Origin: Xanthostigma xanthostigma
Lineage: Eukaryota; Arthropoda; Insecta; Raphidioptera; Raphidiidae
Assembly: GCA_963575645.1 (NCBI GenBank)
Contig: OY754466.1
Span: 1,280,001 to 1,344,000 of the forward strand
DNA: 64,000 nt
Reading direction: 5' to 3'
A program made the position numbers and the translations under genes. The notes under the pieces were generated by a model. That model saw nothing but the letters and a program-made list of their open reading frames with translations, ran no database searches and was not told where the DNA came from. Shown in pieces: positions 11,830 through 23,555 of this stretch (positions within the stretch are counted from its first letter, which is position 1; every line of letters starts with the position of its first letter).

Positions 11830-12170
11830 GTTTAATTGATCAGTTCACGGCAGTCTAGCCAAGCCATGTCGTTACGTAATGGTCACTCTGACCTGTCAAT
11901 CAGAAAACTTGACCTGTACACCGTCGCGGTCCGAAATGATCGTCCGACAACGACGGGCGCATCGGACGGACAGTTGGTGAGAACGAGACGCAACATCCAG
12001 TCTGTTAGAACGCATTGGCGACACGCGAAGAGTAGGTATAATCAGTCAGTCTAATCAGGGCTTCCAAACTTTATCGTTGCAGCCGAACTGTCCTTTTAAA
12101 TAATAATGCGTTCAAACATCGCCTCGGCTCGACATTCAATCATGACAGACGCACAAATACCATAATCCTA
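11830..12170. other. GC-richer single-copy block, possible regulatory or 5' exon sequence
   Basis: Composition shifts from the AT-rich surroundings to near-balanced with several CGs, and no repeat partner exists in the window. A TCAGTT initiator-like word lies at ~11850. An open frame of 72 codons covers 11836-12054 on the plus strand but has no recognisable motif. It could be a conserved regulatory element, a non-coding exon or old transposon cargo. Confidence 0.25.
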
Positions 12171-13190
12171 ATCGAAACAGTTTCCTGTTTTTTTTCCTTG
12201 CAGTAAGGTTCGATTGGAGAAATCCTACGAAATTCGAAATAAAAATCAATGAAAGCTTTCATAGTTTCTCAGCCAATATAATTTGTCTTCTCCTGAATGC
12301 ATTTTTCATAGCCTGAATGTATTTCTTTCAATAAACATTTACAAAAAAGGAACAGATATTTCGGTATTTATCTGGAATTATTAAGGAAAACCGTAGACGA
12401 TTCAACAAGATATAAACTGACCTTGCCAGTCGGCTAAGTCCGAGATTTTAGACCATTTTTTCCTGTAACCGTTACAAGTTTCCACTCCTAGACGTTGTCA
12501 ATGTTTTCTAATTATGGTCAAAGACTGCTTAGCCAATATTGTTTATTCCCTCATGAGAAACATTATAATGTTGCTAGCCATTCCACTGTTTTAGGAGAAT
12601 TAACACTCCCAAGAACCCTAGCTCATACCAGTCTATAATCTACAATCCATCTAATAGTGTTTACTTCTGATTGATTCAAGTTGTTCTATTTACAAAAATG
12701 TAAGTCTAGCAGTTTACGGCGTTGAACAAATCAAAGACATGCCTCATCTGGACAGTAAAGTGAAAAATCATTAATTCTTTAAGGGTTAAGTATTCTGACT
12801 ATAAGAGAAACTTTGAGAATCTCTGTGATAGACAGTTGAAAAACGGAGTGTTCACCTATCACCGCGGGCTGACTGAATACGAAGAGATGCATTAGACTAT
12901 ACCGCGATCGTTTGAGGACCTTCTAGGCCGATTCATGGAAATAAGAAAGTATTTGAGGTCACACATTTTAGGTCTATAACTCAATTTGATTCGCGTAGAT
13001 TCCCTTCTGCGGAGTCTGCCTTCTCACGACGTATATTATTCGCTATAAGATGTCAAACTTCAATTATCTTATTTGCTAGCTTTCTTATCTTGGATGCGCA
13101 CGGCTTGATAGCGTTTGGGCATTTAATACCTATCTGTTTTCGGGGATTTGTCTATAATTTACAATAATTTATCACTACAGCATTTTATAT
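12171..13190. other. Stretch without recognised feature
   Basis: Moderately AT-rich with no repeat partner in the window. No ORF with recognisable content and no RNA gene could be supported. Confidence 0.4.
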
Positions 13191-13566
13191 AAACGTTCCA
13201 AGTCCACAACTCCTTATGCTCAGCAAAATACTGACAGGACTCTTTACAGGCCACTGCCCTCTGAGATACCATCTCTCAAAAATTGGAAAAGCCCAAGAGG
13301 ATAACTGTCCCTTCTGTAAAGAATCAAAAGAAACTGCTGAACACATCCTATGTGAATGTGAAACAGGCTGCTATATCTTAACAGGCCATTTCCAAAGCCT
13401 GAGGACATATGGAGAGCAGACCCCAGTAAGGTAATAAGGATCATAAAAAGCATTCTACCAAACTGGGAATAATACTATTAGGGGATGCACAAAATATCAT
13501 TTAGGTCGCAGTGTTTGTGAGATATCAAGTGTTTTATCACCCCAAATAAATCTAATCTAATCTAAG
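13190..13566 (+). pseudogene. 3' remnant of a Jockey/I-type LINE (C-terminus of ORF2)
   Basis: The open frame at 13216-13434 reads as the region after the RNase H/RT part of Jockey/R1/I-type LINE ORF2. It has LTGHCPLRYHLSKIG followed by a zinc-knuckle-like CPFC..ETAEHILCEC (C-x2-C, H-x3-C-x-C). After the stop at 13434 there is a ~120-bp 3' UTR and a short tandem tail, AATCTAATCTAATCTAA, at 13550-13565, as is usual for these LINEs. The element is severely 5'-truncated, so no RT or endonuclease is present. The sequence family is clear; the exact clade is inference. Confidence 0.75.
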
Positions 13567-13569
13567 TCC

Positions 13570-14560
13570 ACAAGGGGAGAATTTACCTTTCAAAATTTTA
13601 CAATATTTAAGCTTTTAAGGTCCCCCGAGTTCAAGAAACATATTTTCGTAAAAAGCCTGTGCGTCTGTTTGTTTGTCTGCGAACACTATACAGGTCAAAC
13701 GGATGAACGGATTGAAACAAAAATTTTGGAACAATGTTTGATATGCAAATATGAAGAGCCCTATTTTTGACGTGGTAACGTCTTATAAATTGATGAATCA
13801 CCAATCTTATAAATAGATAAAACACCGGCTGCATGCACGAAAAAGTGTAACGTTCCTAACGTTCCGCCTGACCCTGTGCGTGCTTTTCTCGAAAACGGCC
13901 CTAACGATTTGGATGAAATTTACTGAAAAGGGATTTTGGGGGGCAAAAAATCGTTTTAGCTAGGTCTCATCTCTCGAAAAAATCGTTTTCATACAAATTT
14001 TATCATTATAAAAATCAATTTTTTGACGTATGAAAATACTTAAATATTGTAAGTAGGTTTTGGAATTTTATATAAACAGTGAAACAATTGTTTTCAAAAT
14101 ATTATGACAATTAATCTTTGAGACTTAAAATAAATACGAAAGAAAGAAAGTTAAAAAAAACAATTATATTATAGGTGGTAAGTAATTTTAATAAATAAAA
14201 TTAACCTAAATTTGAAGCAAAAGATGCAATATCATAGATTCGAATTATTATAATTATTATATAAATTTAGGTTATGTATAACGGAATACGTTATCACGTA
14301 AAACTATCGTCCGTAAACCGACTTTACAGACAACCAATTTTTTGGGGGGAAAATCGGTGCCTGTGCAGAAGGAATACATGCTATAATGTTGTTTTTTTAT
14401 ATGATAATAGTATACTTTTCATAACCGTATATTATATTATTTATTTTTCCAAGAAAAGATCATAATTTCAGAAATATTTTGAAAATAAAAAAAAACAGCT
14501 TTTCATTTCTTCTAAATATCTGTCAAAAAGAAATTAGTTGGGTAGGTGACAATCATTATT
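13570..14560 (+). mobile_element. RTE-type LINE tail (family I, copy 1) split by G1
   Basis: 13575-13762 and 14344-14560 together align with the uninterrupted 53690-54110. Landmarks are AGGTCCCCCGA, CAGGTCAAACGGATGA.CGGATTGAAA, CAAATATGAAGAGCCCT, then GAAAAATCGG. The intact copy shows the empty site at about 53906-53907. The text is typical of LINE 3' ends in insects; no reading frame is left. Confidence 0.65.
13763..14343 (+). mobile_element. Family G element, copy 1
   Basis: Starts TTTTTGACGTGGTAACGTC and ends ACTTTACAGACAACCAATTT. Both ends carry a subterminal ACGT(G)NTAACGT palindrome, but there are no long terminal inverted repeats. The interior (13885-14150) matches family H (34967-35351 and 44742-45056). 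Copies G3 and G4 have the same ends with unrelated interiors. Non-coding; the superfamily is unknown and a Helitron-like or pack-type element is possible. Confidence 0.7.
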
Positions 14561-15026
14561 TGGTTATTTTTTAGTGCATGGCACATACACGATTGGTGTT
14601 GGTCTGATGGGGTCGGACCATAATTTCTCGACGTTGCACAGCGTTTTGTACAATTTGGCACCATTTTTGAAAAATCTTATTTCGCAGTGTTGCAATCTGA
14701 AATGATTTTGTCAGAGTTGCGTGAAGTCAGTACACAGGCGTGGATATATAGTGTTCAGTGCAACTTTCTGCATAAATGGCATCTCAATTACTATAATAAC
14801 ATACATCAATAAACGGCCGTAAAACGATAATTTATCGTTTGTATGCATGGTTTGTAATTGGATAATAATAATATTATAGCAGATCTGTGAGTAGGTACTT
14901 ATAGCACCTTATACAGTGTATTCGATGCCGATATTTGATAAAGTCAAGCATGCTTAACGGCATAATATACAGATGTCTCGAAACATTGTTAACTGTTTAA
15001 TGTACGGAGGGTAGAGGTATGGAAGA
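14561..15026. other. Stretch without recognised feature
   Basis: No repeat partner, RNA gene or coding region was recognised. It lies between the LINE tail and foldback K1. Confidence 0.4.
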
Positions 15027-15726
15027 AGAGCTGGCTACGGAGAAAATGGGTGACTCGGTGCAGAGCTGAACATTTGCAGAATAATAGGGGATAGTATAAG
15101 TAAGTAGGGAAAAAATTGCCAGAAGGCTAGGCGGAAGATAAAAAGCCGCCAGAAGGTGCTAATGTTGCGAAAAATCAGTGCAATTCTGGCAATTTCTATA
15201 CTTATTCTGTAATTCAAAACTAGATTATATAAATTACATTATATAGTTATAAGGGCATACTGAAAATTCAAACATGATATAATAATTACATTCGACAAAT
15301 ATTCAAAATTATTGATGACATTTTGATTGAAATAAAATTAAATAAATTAATAAAATTACGTTGTTATAACAACGTAATTTTATTAATGAAAATATATGAC
15401 GATTAATTTTATTTCTATCAAAATGTCATTAATAATTTTGAATATTTGTCGAATGTAACTATTATATCATGTTTGAATTTTCAGTATGCCCTTATAACTA
15501 TATAATGTATAATATATATAATATATAATCTAGTTTTGAATTACAGAATAAGTATAGAAATTGCCAGAAGTGCACTGATTTTTCGCAACATTAACGCCTT
15601 CTGGCGGCTCTTTATCTTCCGCCTAGCCTTCTGGCAATTTTTTCCCTACTTACTTGTACTATCTCCTATTATTATGCAAATTTTCAGCTCTGCACCGAGT
15701 CACCCATTTTCTCCGTAGCCAGCTCT
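15027..15726. mobile_element. Foldback family K, copy 1 (~340-bp arms)
   Basis: Almost the entire 700 bp is one inverted repeat. The ends are AGAGCTGGCTACGGAG and its complement, and the centre is at the palindrome TTGTTATAACAA (15361-15372). A second copy is at 28307-29016. Each arm keeps a ~60-codon open frame reading outward from the centre (RISIEIARSALIFRNI...), because the arms are homologous. There is no similarity to known proteins that I recognise. Confidence 0.8.
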
Positions 15727-16350
15727 TAGTCCATAAGGAGGAGATAAGTTGAAAAAGTGTCCATCTAAATGCTGTAAGTAACAGTTCAAAAATCGTCCAG
15801 AATGGAGCTAGTGCTGCAGTTGTTTACCCTTCATAGCAGTTATAAACGAATTGAAGTGCGCTGAGTTGAAGAATGTAGTATTTTTAATGACTAGAGTCGT
15901 ATATAAAATCTAAACTGTTTACGTAGTCCAAAATAATTTAATAAATATAACCAAAAAAACCTGCTGTCAGAGTGATTTATATATTCTTTTACGGATCGCC
16001 TGTAACTTCGCCTCGCTGCACAATGCACCTGATGCACATGTACCTCTAGTTATTGTTTGTGAAATATATAATTATGCATGAAAATAGAAACAAGCACACA
16101 CATAGAGCTGCTGACTGTTGTAAATGCGGTTTTGCGGTGAAACTGATTCATTTAAATAAAATATCTGAGAAAATAGAAATAATGCTTATTTATAGGTTTC
16201 CGATGCACTTGCTTGAATATCAACATTTTTTTTTGACCTATTGACATATAAAATGTACATTACAATGACTGAATTATTGAAACAAAATTTGGACAAGGTA
16301 CTACCTAAAAAAATTTAAAAAAAAACAACAGTTTTAATCTAAATGTTATA
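15727..16350. other. Stretch without recognised feature
   Basis: AT-rich single-copy sequence in this window. Open frames of ~60 codons have no recognisable motifs. Confidence 0.4.
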
Positions 16351-16904
16351 CAGGGTGTTTGGCACATGAACCGACACAATTTTTTGAGGGGTTCTCGTGG
16401 TCATTGTGATCATTTTAACTCCAATGACTTTTGCCCTAAGTGTCATGGTTATCGAGATACGATTTTTTTTAGTTATTTTCGAAAATTGGCCTAAAAATTG
16501 CCTTCAAAAAATCGTACCTTGTTTGTTTTTGGTACTAGAGACACGAAAATACATTTATTGAGTTCGCGAATGACTCCTTGTTCTAAATGAATCATAATTT
16601 TATGCAAATAGTATCAGGAAAAAGACCCTATGGACTTTTAAAGTGCCTGTATTAATAAAAACCAGTAGAAAAAAATAATTTGAAAATCATTTAAAAAAAA
16701 ATTAACGGGTATTTAGAAATTAGTTTTGTTTAGAAAAATACTCCACTTTATCCTCTTTTCAGCGATATGCCACATGTCCTATTTATTTTTTTTTATTTAT
16801 GGAAAAAAAAGTGTGTTTTGACTACCATAGTCATTAGCACTACTGCCATAAGGCATATTATACAATAACTTGGATAACAATCATATCATACAAAAGGAAA
16901 TCGT
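16351..16904 (+). repeat. Possible transposon terminus (ACAGGGTGT-type), undefined end
   Basis: TATACAGGGTGTTTGGCACA at 16349 resembles the ACAGGGTGT termini common in insect DNA repeats. A related complement, GACACCCTGTATAT, is at 10461-10474. I could not locate a matching opposite end, so the extent is uncertain. Confidence 0.3.
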
Positions 16905-17800
16905 GACTGGCTGATCTATCAACGCACAGCTCAAACCACTGGACGGATTGGGCTGAAATTTGGCACGCAAATTACGACGTTGACATCCGCTAAGAACGGA
17001 TTTTTAAAAATTCAACCCTTAAGGAGGTTGATCCGTTACAGTCCCAATCAAAAGTAAGTCGAATTCTAAATGAGAACTTTTATAGTTTATAAGTCGATGA
17101 TACCAATAAATTATTGTCATAAAGGCATAAATAAATATTTTTTTTTAATATTAATTAATTATTTCAGTACTTTATACTTAATGGACTAACTTTTGTATTT
17201 TTTGTACAAAGTTAGGTTAAAAAAAATACATTTATGTAAATATCTGTATTTTACATATTTTTTGCAGTAAATAATTGAAAAAAGAAATTAGAAGTAATAA
17301 AAATTAAAATTAAACCATTAAAAAGTTGAAAATTCAGTTAAAATTGTTAAATCTGTCAAGAATAAAAGTCCATAATCGAAAAGTGCTAAGGTTTAATAAT
17401 TTTTTTTATTGATTAAAAGTCTCCTAATTAAATTGGAAAAAATATTAAAATATGCGTAAGACATCGATGCTTTACATAGATAGTTTTTGGAACTGCTGAC
17501 ATTATTTGGTTATTTGCAAAAAATTAAAATGAACAGTTTGCATGCTAGCTTGACATATTTTCCATAAGACTACATGTAAAAGTTTTTTTTAATTTTTAAC
17601 TTTATAAATCTTCTAATGATTTTGGATTTTTTACAGAAAATTGTCATAAAAAAATCTATTAAAAAAACTTTATTCCAGATTTTTTTCATTATCCTCGTAA
17701 AACGGCTCAACCTCCTTAAAGGGGTGCAACGGGGGTTCAAAATTTGCATGGAAAAATCATATAAGATGTTTCAATTAAAAAATGCGTATAGGATTACTTC
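16905..17800 (+). mobile_element. LINE 3' UTR-type repeat split by F2
   Basis: The left half (GACTGGCTGATCTATCAACG, ACCACTGGACGGATTGGGCT, GAACGGATTTTTAAAAATTC) continues on the other side of F2 (AGGGGTGCAACGGGGGTTCA). Text of this kind is widespread at LINE-derived insect repeats. It provides the pre-insertion target for F2. Confidence 0.5.
17019..17719 (+). mobile_element. Family F MITE, copy 2 (TTAA-flanked)
   Basis: TTAA at 17019-17022 and 17716-17719 bracket a ~693-bp element almost identical to 5527-6221. The target reads AACCC-TTAA-AGGGG, so the TTAA duplication is clear. The interior is AT-rich and non-coding. High identity between copies suggests recent activity of an autonomous partner elsewhere. 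Confidence 0.8.
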
Positions 17801-18293
17801 TGTCAATAATTAAACACTTGTTGCTTTTTCAAAAACAACCCAATCAGAGTGTCAAAAGAGGTAAATAGTTGAAAAATCAACATTGATGTCATTTTCAAGG
17901 TTTGTCGGGACGTTGATCACGTGAATATCATCAATTTTGAAATTTATTAGGCGGGTCTACGTTGAGAAAGGAGTAACTATAAGTCAAATAATGGGAATGC
18001 ATGCATGTATGTATGTATGAATTTTCTTCTTTTGAATTATATGAATTTTAATAAATGTTCCAAATTTTGTCCACACTATTTAAATCGTATAAATTCTCCA
18101 ATACAGAATCGATTTGACACTATGATAATAATTAGATCTTGAGTCAAGGCCACCACTTAAACTATGCTATTTAAATCTTCTTCTCTAGTCATAAAAAACA
18201 GCGGTTTATGACAATTTTTGTGTAAAATAAGATTTTTTAAAAATAAAATCGATTCATGAGATTGAAAATGTAATAAAACGCTGCAATCTATAA
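17801..18293. other. Stretch without recognised feature
   Basis: AT-rich with a short (GCAT/GTAT)n run at 18000-18018. Nothing else was recognised. Confidence 0.4.
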
Positions 18294-18602
18294 TACGCGC
18301 CACGAATCTAAAAGGTTCGGAAGTTAGTCACAAGTAGCGTCGCAAAGGCACATTTTATACCCACCACCTCCCAGCAACCTGCACGGAACATGCGCTCGTC
18401 GGTGATTGGCCGTGATCGCTCGTTGCCTTTGTCACTTGTCGCTTTCTCCTGCTTTAAAGTACAGTCGAGTACGCTATTGACAAGTTATTATTGTTATTTT
18501 AGTTGTGTTGAGTTGCGAGTTTGTATAGTTTTTCAACAGACTGTACAAGCGCAAGCCCGCCTTCACGTCTCACTTCCGAGCCTTTTAGATTCGTGGCGCG
18601 TA
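18294..18602. mobile_element. MITE family A, copy 2
   Basis: Element 18296-18600 with inverted ends CGCGCCACGAATCTAAAAGG / complement and TA on both sides. It is the inverted counterpart of 14-316. Length 305 bp versus 303 bp, and the alignment is nearly gap-free. Confidence 0.8.
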
Positions 18603-19770
18603 TATTTATACACCTTATTAATTATCACCAAAATCCATTTTTTAAAATTATGTAGAGATGAAACGTTTTCGCACATAAACGATTTAGCCTTGAGTCCCTA
18701 GATATTGTAGTCTTCGCTATCAGTAATATTAAACAGTAGGTGATACTGTTAGTACCCTATACTTGCTTAGTATTACTAGACAACGAGCTTCTAAGTCGAA
18801 TTTCCTATCCGTTTTTTTCTTATCAAATGTAAGTCGAATAAAATACACAGCTTAAGTCAATGACCTTGGGTATTGTCATGTTATCAAAAAAGAATTCTTA
18901 TTTCTTTTTTATACTGTTACAGCGTGATGTATTGGATTCTTTACACTAATTGCAAAAATATTTTTAAAGTATACTTTGTAAATTATCTTTTGAACTAATA
19001 TGAGCAGATGGAAGACCAAGCTTATGTTTGAATCCTGCACCTTTTGCATTTAAAACAGGAGCAATAAACATGTATTTATTTATTTATGATACGATAATAC
19101 GAGGGACATCAAAAAGTTTACAGCACGGTCAGATAATCTGGGTAGATCATAAAAAAAAACTTACTAAGACAAGCTTTTACTTAAAATGTACAAAAAAAAA
19201 TTAATAATTTAGGTTTATAATTATAAAAGCGTGGGCTGTAAATTCTACGATAGTTTATTAGTCACAACCCACGCTTTAAATAATCAACAAATTATTTTTT
19301 CCCTTTTTGAGTACCTTTCAAAAAAACTTTTTGAAGATAAGCATTTTTTGAAAGGTACTACAGCTCAGAGGACATTAAAAAAAATCTATCTGAAGATATA
19401 GAAAAGATTTCGAGAAATTAAGCATGCCGAACTTTTGGCGTTCGAACCGGTCACAGATAATTAACCGAAGACACACAGTACAAATAAAATATTCAATTTA
19501 GCGTTGTTCTCAACTGTTAATGTGTTGGGAAGATCCGTCAGACACCGAGGCAGGCAGGTTGACAGGTGTCCGGTTAGCTATGTGTGTTTATAATTCTCAA
19601 ACATCACAGAGTAACAACGCAGAGGAGACTGAGAGGATAGTCGGTGGCTAATCCATATTTTTAGTTAATATTAAGTAACCGAATTCAACTTCAGCTTTAT
19701 TCAACTCTGAGCCCTTTTAGACCTTTTTAGAGGCTCTACAAAGAGACCATAAAGTTCAAAAACAGCTTTA
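18603..19770. other. Non-coding stretch with two small hairpins
   Basis: AAAAGCGTGGGCTGT (19226) pairs with ACAACCCACGCTTT (~19263), and GTACCTTTCAAAAAA (~19312) pairs with 19345-19359. GAGGGACATCAAAAAGTT at 19102 resembles a mariner terminus, but no partner end was found. No gene was seen. Confidence 0.4.
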
Positions 19771-19950
19771 GGATTGGTTGATGTACTTGCATTCAATCTG
19801 AATAAAGTATCTCAGTTTCAAAAACTTTGTCTTTTTCTATGACGTTAACATGGGCGTACCCAGCTTTTGGCCCAGGAGGGGGCAAATTAGAAATTTCTTA
19901 AGCCGGGTCTCCCGCGCTTGTTTTGCCCGCCTGGATACGATAGTGCTTAC
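19771..19950 (+). mobile_element. Family E, partial copy 0
   Basis: Matches the right half of family E: GGATTGGTTGATGTACTTGC, GACGTTAACATGGGCGTACC, CTTAAGCCGGGT, TTGTTTTGCCCGCCTGGATA. It is followed directly by E1, so two copies stand in tandem. Confidence 0.65.
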
Positions 19951-20640
19951 TGTGGTGAATACTTTATAAATACTATTTTTTGTAAATTTTATTGTAACTC
20001 TATTTTAATCCATATAGGAATACTTTTATACACAATAATAATAACTTATGATGGAGTGTTTTGAAATAAGTATTTATTTATTTTTTAAATGCACTATTAC
20101 ATTATGTAATATGTGACTCATTTGTAAGAACGTTCTAAAACAATCAGAAAAAACACACTAGCTTCTTTCAAATTTTTAAACTGTCGTTCAAAAACAAAAG
20201 GTTTTTAATCAACAACTTAGCCATCGTATGATTTTTAGGATTCAATACCTCAAAATGAAAGCATCGAGTATTACCATATATCTATATAATTAACTATATG
20301 AATCATTGCCTATCTACTCAATGTGCGGTGAGCGAAGGCAACAAAGCGTATCGAAAATATCTCTGCGTATCTTTCTTCGATGTAATTCCCTGATTTCTCC
20401 GATGATAGGATTGCGGTTGATGTATTTGCAATAAAGTATCTCTGTTTTTCTATGACGTTAACATGGGCGTACCCACCTTTTGTCCCAAGAGGGGGCAAAT
20501 TAGAAATGTCTTAAGCCGGGTCCCCCGTGCTTGTTTTGCCCGCCTGGATACGCCAGTGCTTACGGCGTAAAAAAGACAGAAGTATATGTTTGCACCCTAA
20601 TAGTTCGATTGCGATTTTATTCCTATCCTCAGTATAGAAT
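19951..20640 (+). mobile_element. Family E, copy 1 (left arm of a nested palindrome)
   Basis: Starts near GTGGTGAATACTTTATAAAT and ends AGTATAGAAT. Other copies are 21506-21886 (inverted), 32117-32716 (inverted) and 56225-56630. Together with E2 it forms an inverted repeat (arms ~370 bp) around 20641-21505. No transposase coding was recognised. Confidence 0.7.
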
Positions 20641-21024
20641 AAAAGTATATGGTTTGCAGTGTGACTTCTGTAATAATCCTCTTCTGTGACCGTAGACGGA
20701 TTATTGTGACACACACAGACACAAAGAGGGGACGTCGCGACGGCCAACATGCAACAGTCAGCCGGCCCGCGTGCTATCAAACGGAGCAACGTGACGCAGA
20801 GGTGACGCGAACGGTAGACGTCGCGTTTCGCAGACTGACCCCGGGGGATCGGACTTTATTAACGACCGCGACGCATCATTTAAGCCTACTAAAACACAAC
20901 GCTATGCTACACGCGAATAAACAACGTTCTATACCGTCTACTACACGCTGCATCACAATGCGAATCATGGTTCGTTGTTATTTTGGATCGAATCGGGGAA
21001 ATGTTTGTCGAAACCATATACTTT
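20641..21024 (+). other. GC-richer cargo between family E arms
   Basis: Single-copy in this window and distinctly GC- and CpG-rich (for example GGGGACGTCGCGACGGCC, GTAGACGTCGCGTTTCGCAG). A 143-codon open frame spans it from 20649 to 21080 on the plus strand, ending inside D3. It has no recognisable domain. It may be captured host DNA or the unique core of a longer element. Confidence 0.35.
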
Positions 21025-21506
21025 TTATTCAACTCATGCGCGTTATTCATGTTTTATCATGCCTAAAAACCGAACCCTAAATAGCCATTTACCGACTGGT
21101 GACAATTACTTGTCATAACTCAATGAAGATTCCTACTAGCTCGGCCATTGTGGAGTAATGAAAATAAACGTAACTATTTTCTGAGTCGTAACGCAATAGT
21201 AGGTAACAACAACTCCCTGTTGTTACCCATTGAGGCTAAAATTGAGAGGCCGAATGTTTTCGACATGAAGTTTATTCATAACCGGCTAACCTCAAACCAA
21301 AACATTGAATCGTGCTGTTCGGTGCTGTTAGTATTGACAGTTTTTTTTTATATAAAGAAATAAATAGATATTTACAACATCTCATTATAACTAAAACATG
21401 AATAACGCGCAATTGTTGAATAAAATTATAGGCGCAACTTGTAGGCTAAGTCATGACCTGTCAGCGCGATGAATGACTTAGACTACTAGTTACGCCAATA
21501 ACTATT
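21025..21506 (+). mobile_element. Family D unit, copy 3
   Basis: Single (not folded-back) copy of the D arm, same orientation as 9916-10401. It starts TTATTCAACTCATGCGCG and ends with the GGCGCAACTTGTAGGC...ACTAGTTACGCC hairpin unit (21431-21496). It lies inside the E1/E2 palindrome. Confidence 0.75.
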
Positions 21507-21886
21507 ATTCTATACTGAGCATAGGAATAAAATCGCAATCGAACTATTACGGTGCAAACATATACTTCTGTCTTTTTTTACGCCGTAAGCAGTGGCGTAT
21601 CCAGGAGGGCAAAACAAGCACGGGGGACCCGGCTTAAGAAATTTCTAATTTGTCTCCTCCTGGGCCAAAAGCTGGGTACGGCCATGTTAACGTCATAGAA
21701 AAAGACAAAGTTTTTGAAACAGAGATACTTTATTCAGATTGAATGCAAGTACATCAACCAATCCTATCATCGGAGAGATCAAGGAATTACATCGAAGAAA
21801 TATATTTTTGATACGCTTTGTTGCGTTCACTCACCGCACATGGAGTATAAAGGCAATGATTCATATAGTTAATTAATAGATATATG
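21506..21886 (-). mobile_element. Family E, copy 2 (right arm)
   Basis: Inverse complement of 20270-20640: ATTCTATACTGAGCATAGG, AAACAAGCACGGGGGACCCG, GCCATGTTAACGTCATAGAA, TGATACGCTTTGTTGCGTTC. It closes the palindrome around the GC-rich cargo and D3. Confidence 0.7.
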
Positions 21887-22808
21887 GTCGAAACCGAGTC
21901 CAGAATCTTAATCTAACGCCAATTGATGAGATTATGCGAAAACACCGTATTTTGATTTTTGTTTGGCGAAAAATGCAGGAAATTTTGGAAAGATGAATTC
22001 CTAAGTACATTTTAAATAAAAAAAGTTTCGAAACTGACTTTTGAAAATTTGAATTTTGCGTCACAATAATTAGGAGACTCAATGTTTTGCAAGTTTTGTT
22101 TTTATATGATGGACTACTATTTTTCAAATCTGGATCATCAACATTCAATATTATGAAGATATGCTTTTTACATAAACATAAATGTTTATTTCTGGAAATG
22201 TCATCGTATTACAGAAATAAATACAGAAATAAACTTCGGAGACCCTAGGTACAAAACAATTTGCCTTAATTTTAGATAGTGTTCACCTCTGTTATCGTAT
22301 TTTCAATTTATATTCAGTTTTAACAATAAATCAAAAATCCAATTGATATTTTTACAAATTCTCAGAGATCAGTATCTGAGAACGTGTTTGTAAGAAAAAA
22401 ATAGTTTTGTCACAAAGAAATAATATATAAAGCCAGTTTTAATTTCAATAAAAATTACAGGTAAAGAGCTTGCTAAGTTGTCATGTCGAATTTTGTTTAA
22501 GAGTCGCGAAATATCTGTAAGATTGTAAGATAATTACGGCTAGACTATTTGATTGACTTTTTTTACTTTCAAAGGGTTTGAGATCAGCTTTTAATTACTG
22601 TTAAAAATACCTTTAGCATACATACATCACAAAATTCGTAATGATAGCTCTGAATTTTTTAAAGAGGGAGACATCTGGTGGTGTTGGAACGCTTCCATCC
22701 CGGAAGAATGTATACAATTCGGGTAAAATTGTATCATATTATAAATCCTTAAAATAGAATTTTTGTTATTATAGAAAAGAACCTATTCATTAATAATTGA
22801 GATAACTG
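21887..22808. other. Stretch without recognised feature
   Basis: AT-rich; no repeat partner and no coding evidence. A 91-codon minus-strand frame (21873-22148) has no recognisable domain. Confidence 0.4.
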
Positions 22809-23065
22809 AATTTTAAAGAGTAATCTAGAACTACTTAGTGCAGTTAATTATTTATTCCACCAACGTTTCGATCGATATTCGAGATCTTTTTCAAGGTTCT
22901 GTAAGAATCAAATTTACAAATGTACCTATCCAATTCAATGCAATAATTTGTAAATTTGTAAACTTGATTCTTACAGAACCTTGAAAAAGATCGAATATCG
23001 ATCGAAACGTTGGTGGAATAAATAATTAACTGCATTAAGTAGTCCTAGATTACCCTTTAAAATTC
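22809..23065. mobile_element. Foldback L with hammerhead-like motif in both arms
   Basis: Arms of ~105 bp: GAATTTTAAAGAGTAATCTAG (22809) pairs with the complement ending ~23064, and the loop lies around 22920-22950. Each arm holds ACC-TTGAAAAA-GATC(hairpin)GATC-GAAACGTT-GGT, at 22862-22898 (minus) and 22978-23014 (plus). This is the same layout as in the Penelope-like foldbacks at 3.7 and 52.8 kb and the 308-bp array, but with different stem sequences. Confidence 0.65.
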
Positions 23066-23555
23066 AACTATATAATTTAACGGACATAGAACACAACATA
23101 TTAATAATTAAGTTTTTTTTTTAAATAACTCAATCTAGATGCTACTACCAGTGTTGTCTTCGGGGTTAACACACCTTACTCTAAAATTCTACATATAATA
23201 AGGACACAAAACAAGAATTGGATCAGCCGAAGAAGTACCAGAAGAAATTCTACAAATAAATCTTCATCTATGACTGGAAAATTCAAAAGCAACATTTTGA
23301 GAACAAATCTATAATATTCTGATAATGTGGTATAGCAAATCTCTTTTTTTATAGATTGGAACAAGAAGGGGTGTTAAAAATAGCACCGGGATAGATGAGT
23401 TCGACGGTCCACAAGGATGACGGCGAAGGTGTCCCTCGGGATCTATTTTCTAATTGACTCTTAGAAAGTTTTAAAGCATACTGAGAACATTCAGACTTCC
23501 TAACATTCTACTTTATCTGGGGAAAAAATTCACAAGATAAGTGGGAATCTTAGGA
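23066..23555. other. Stretch without recognised feature
   Basis: No repeat partner or gene recognised. GGGATAGATGAGTTCGACGG near 23389 begins a GC-richer tract that continues to 24310. Confidence 0.35.

Noticed and set aside
20649..21080. 143-codon plus-strand frame in the GC-rich cargo
   Set aside because: It runs into the D repeat, has no domain, and length is partly explained by GC-rich composition. Kept only as cargo annotation.
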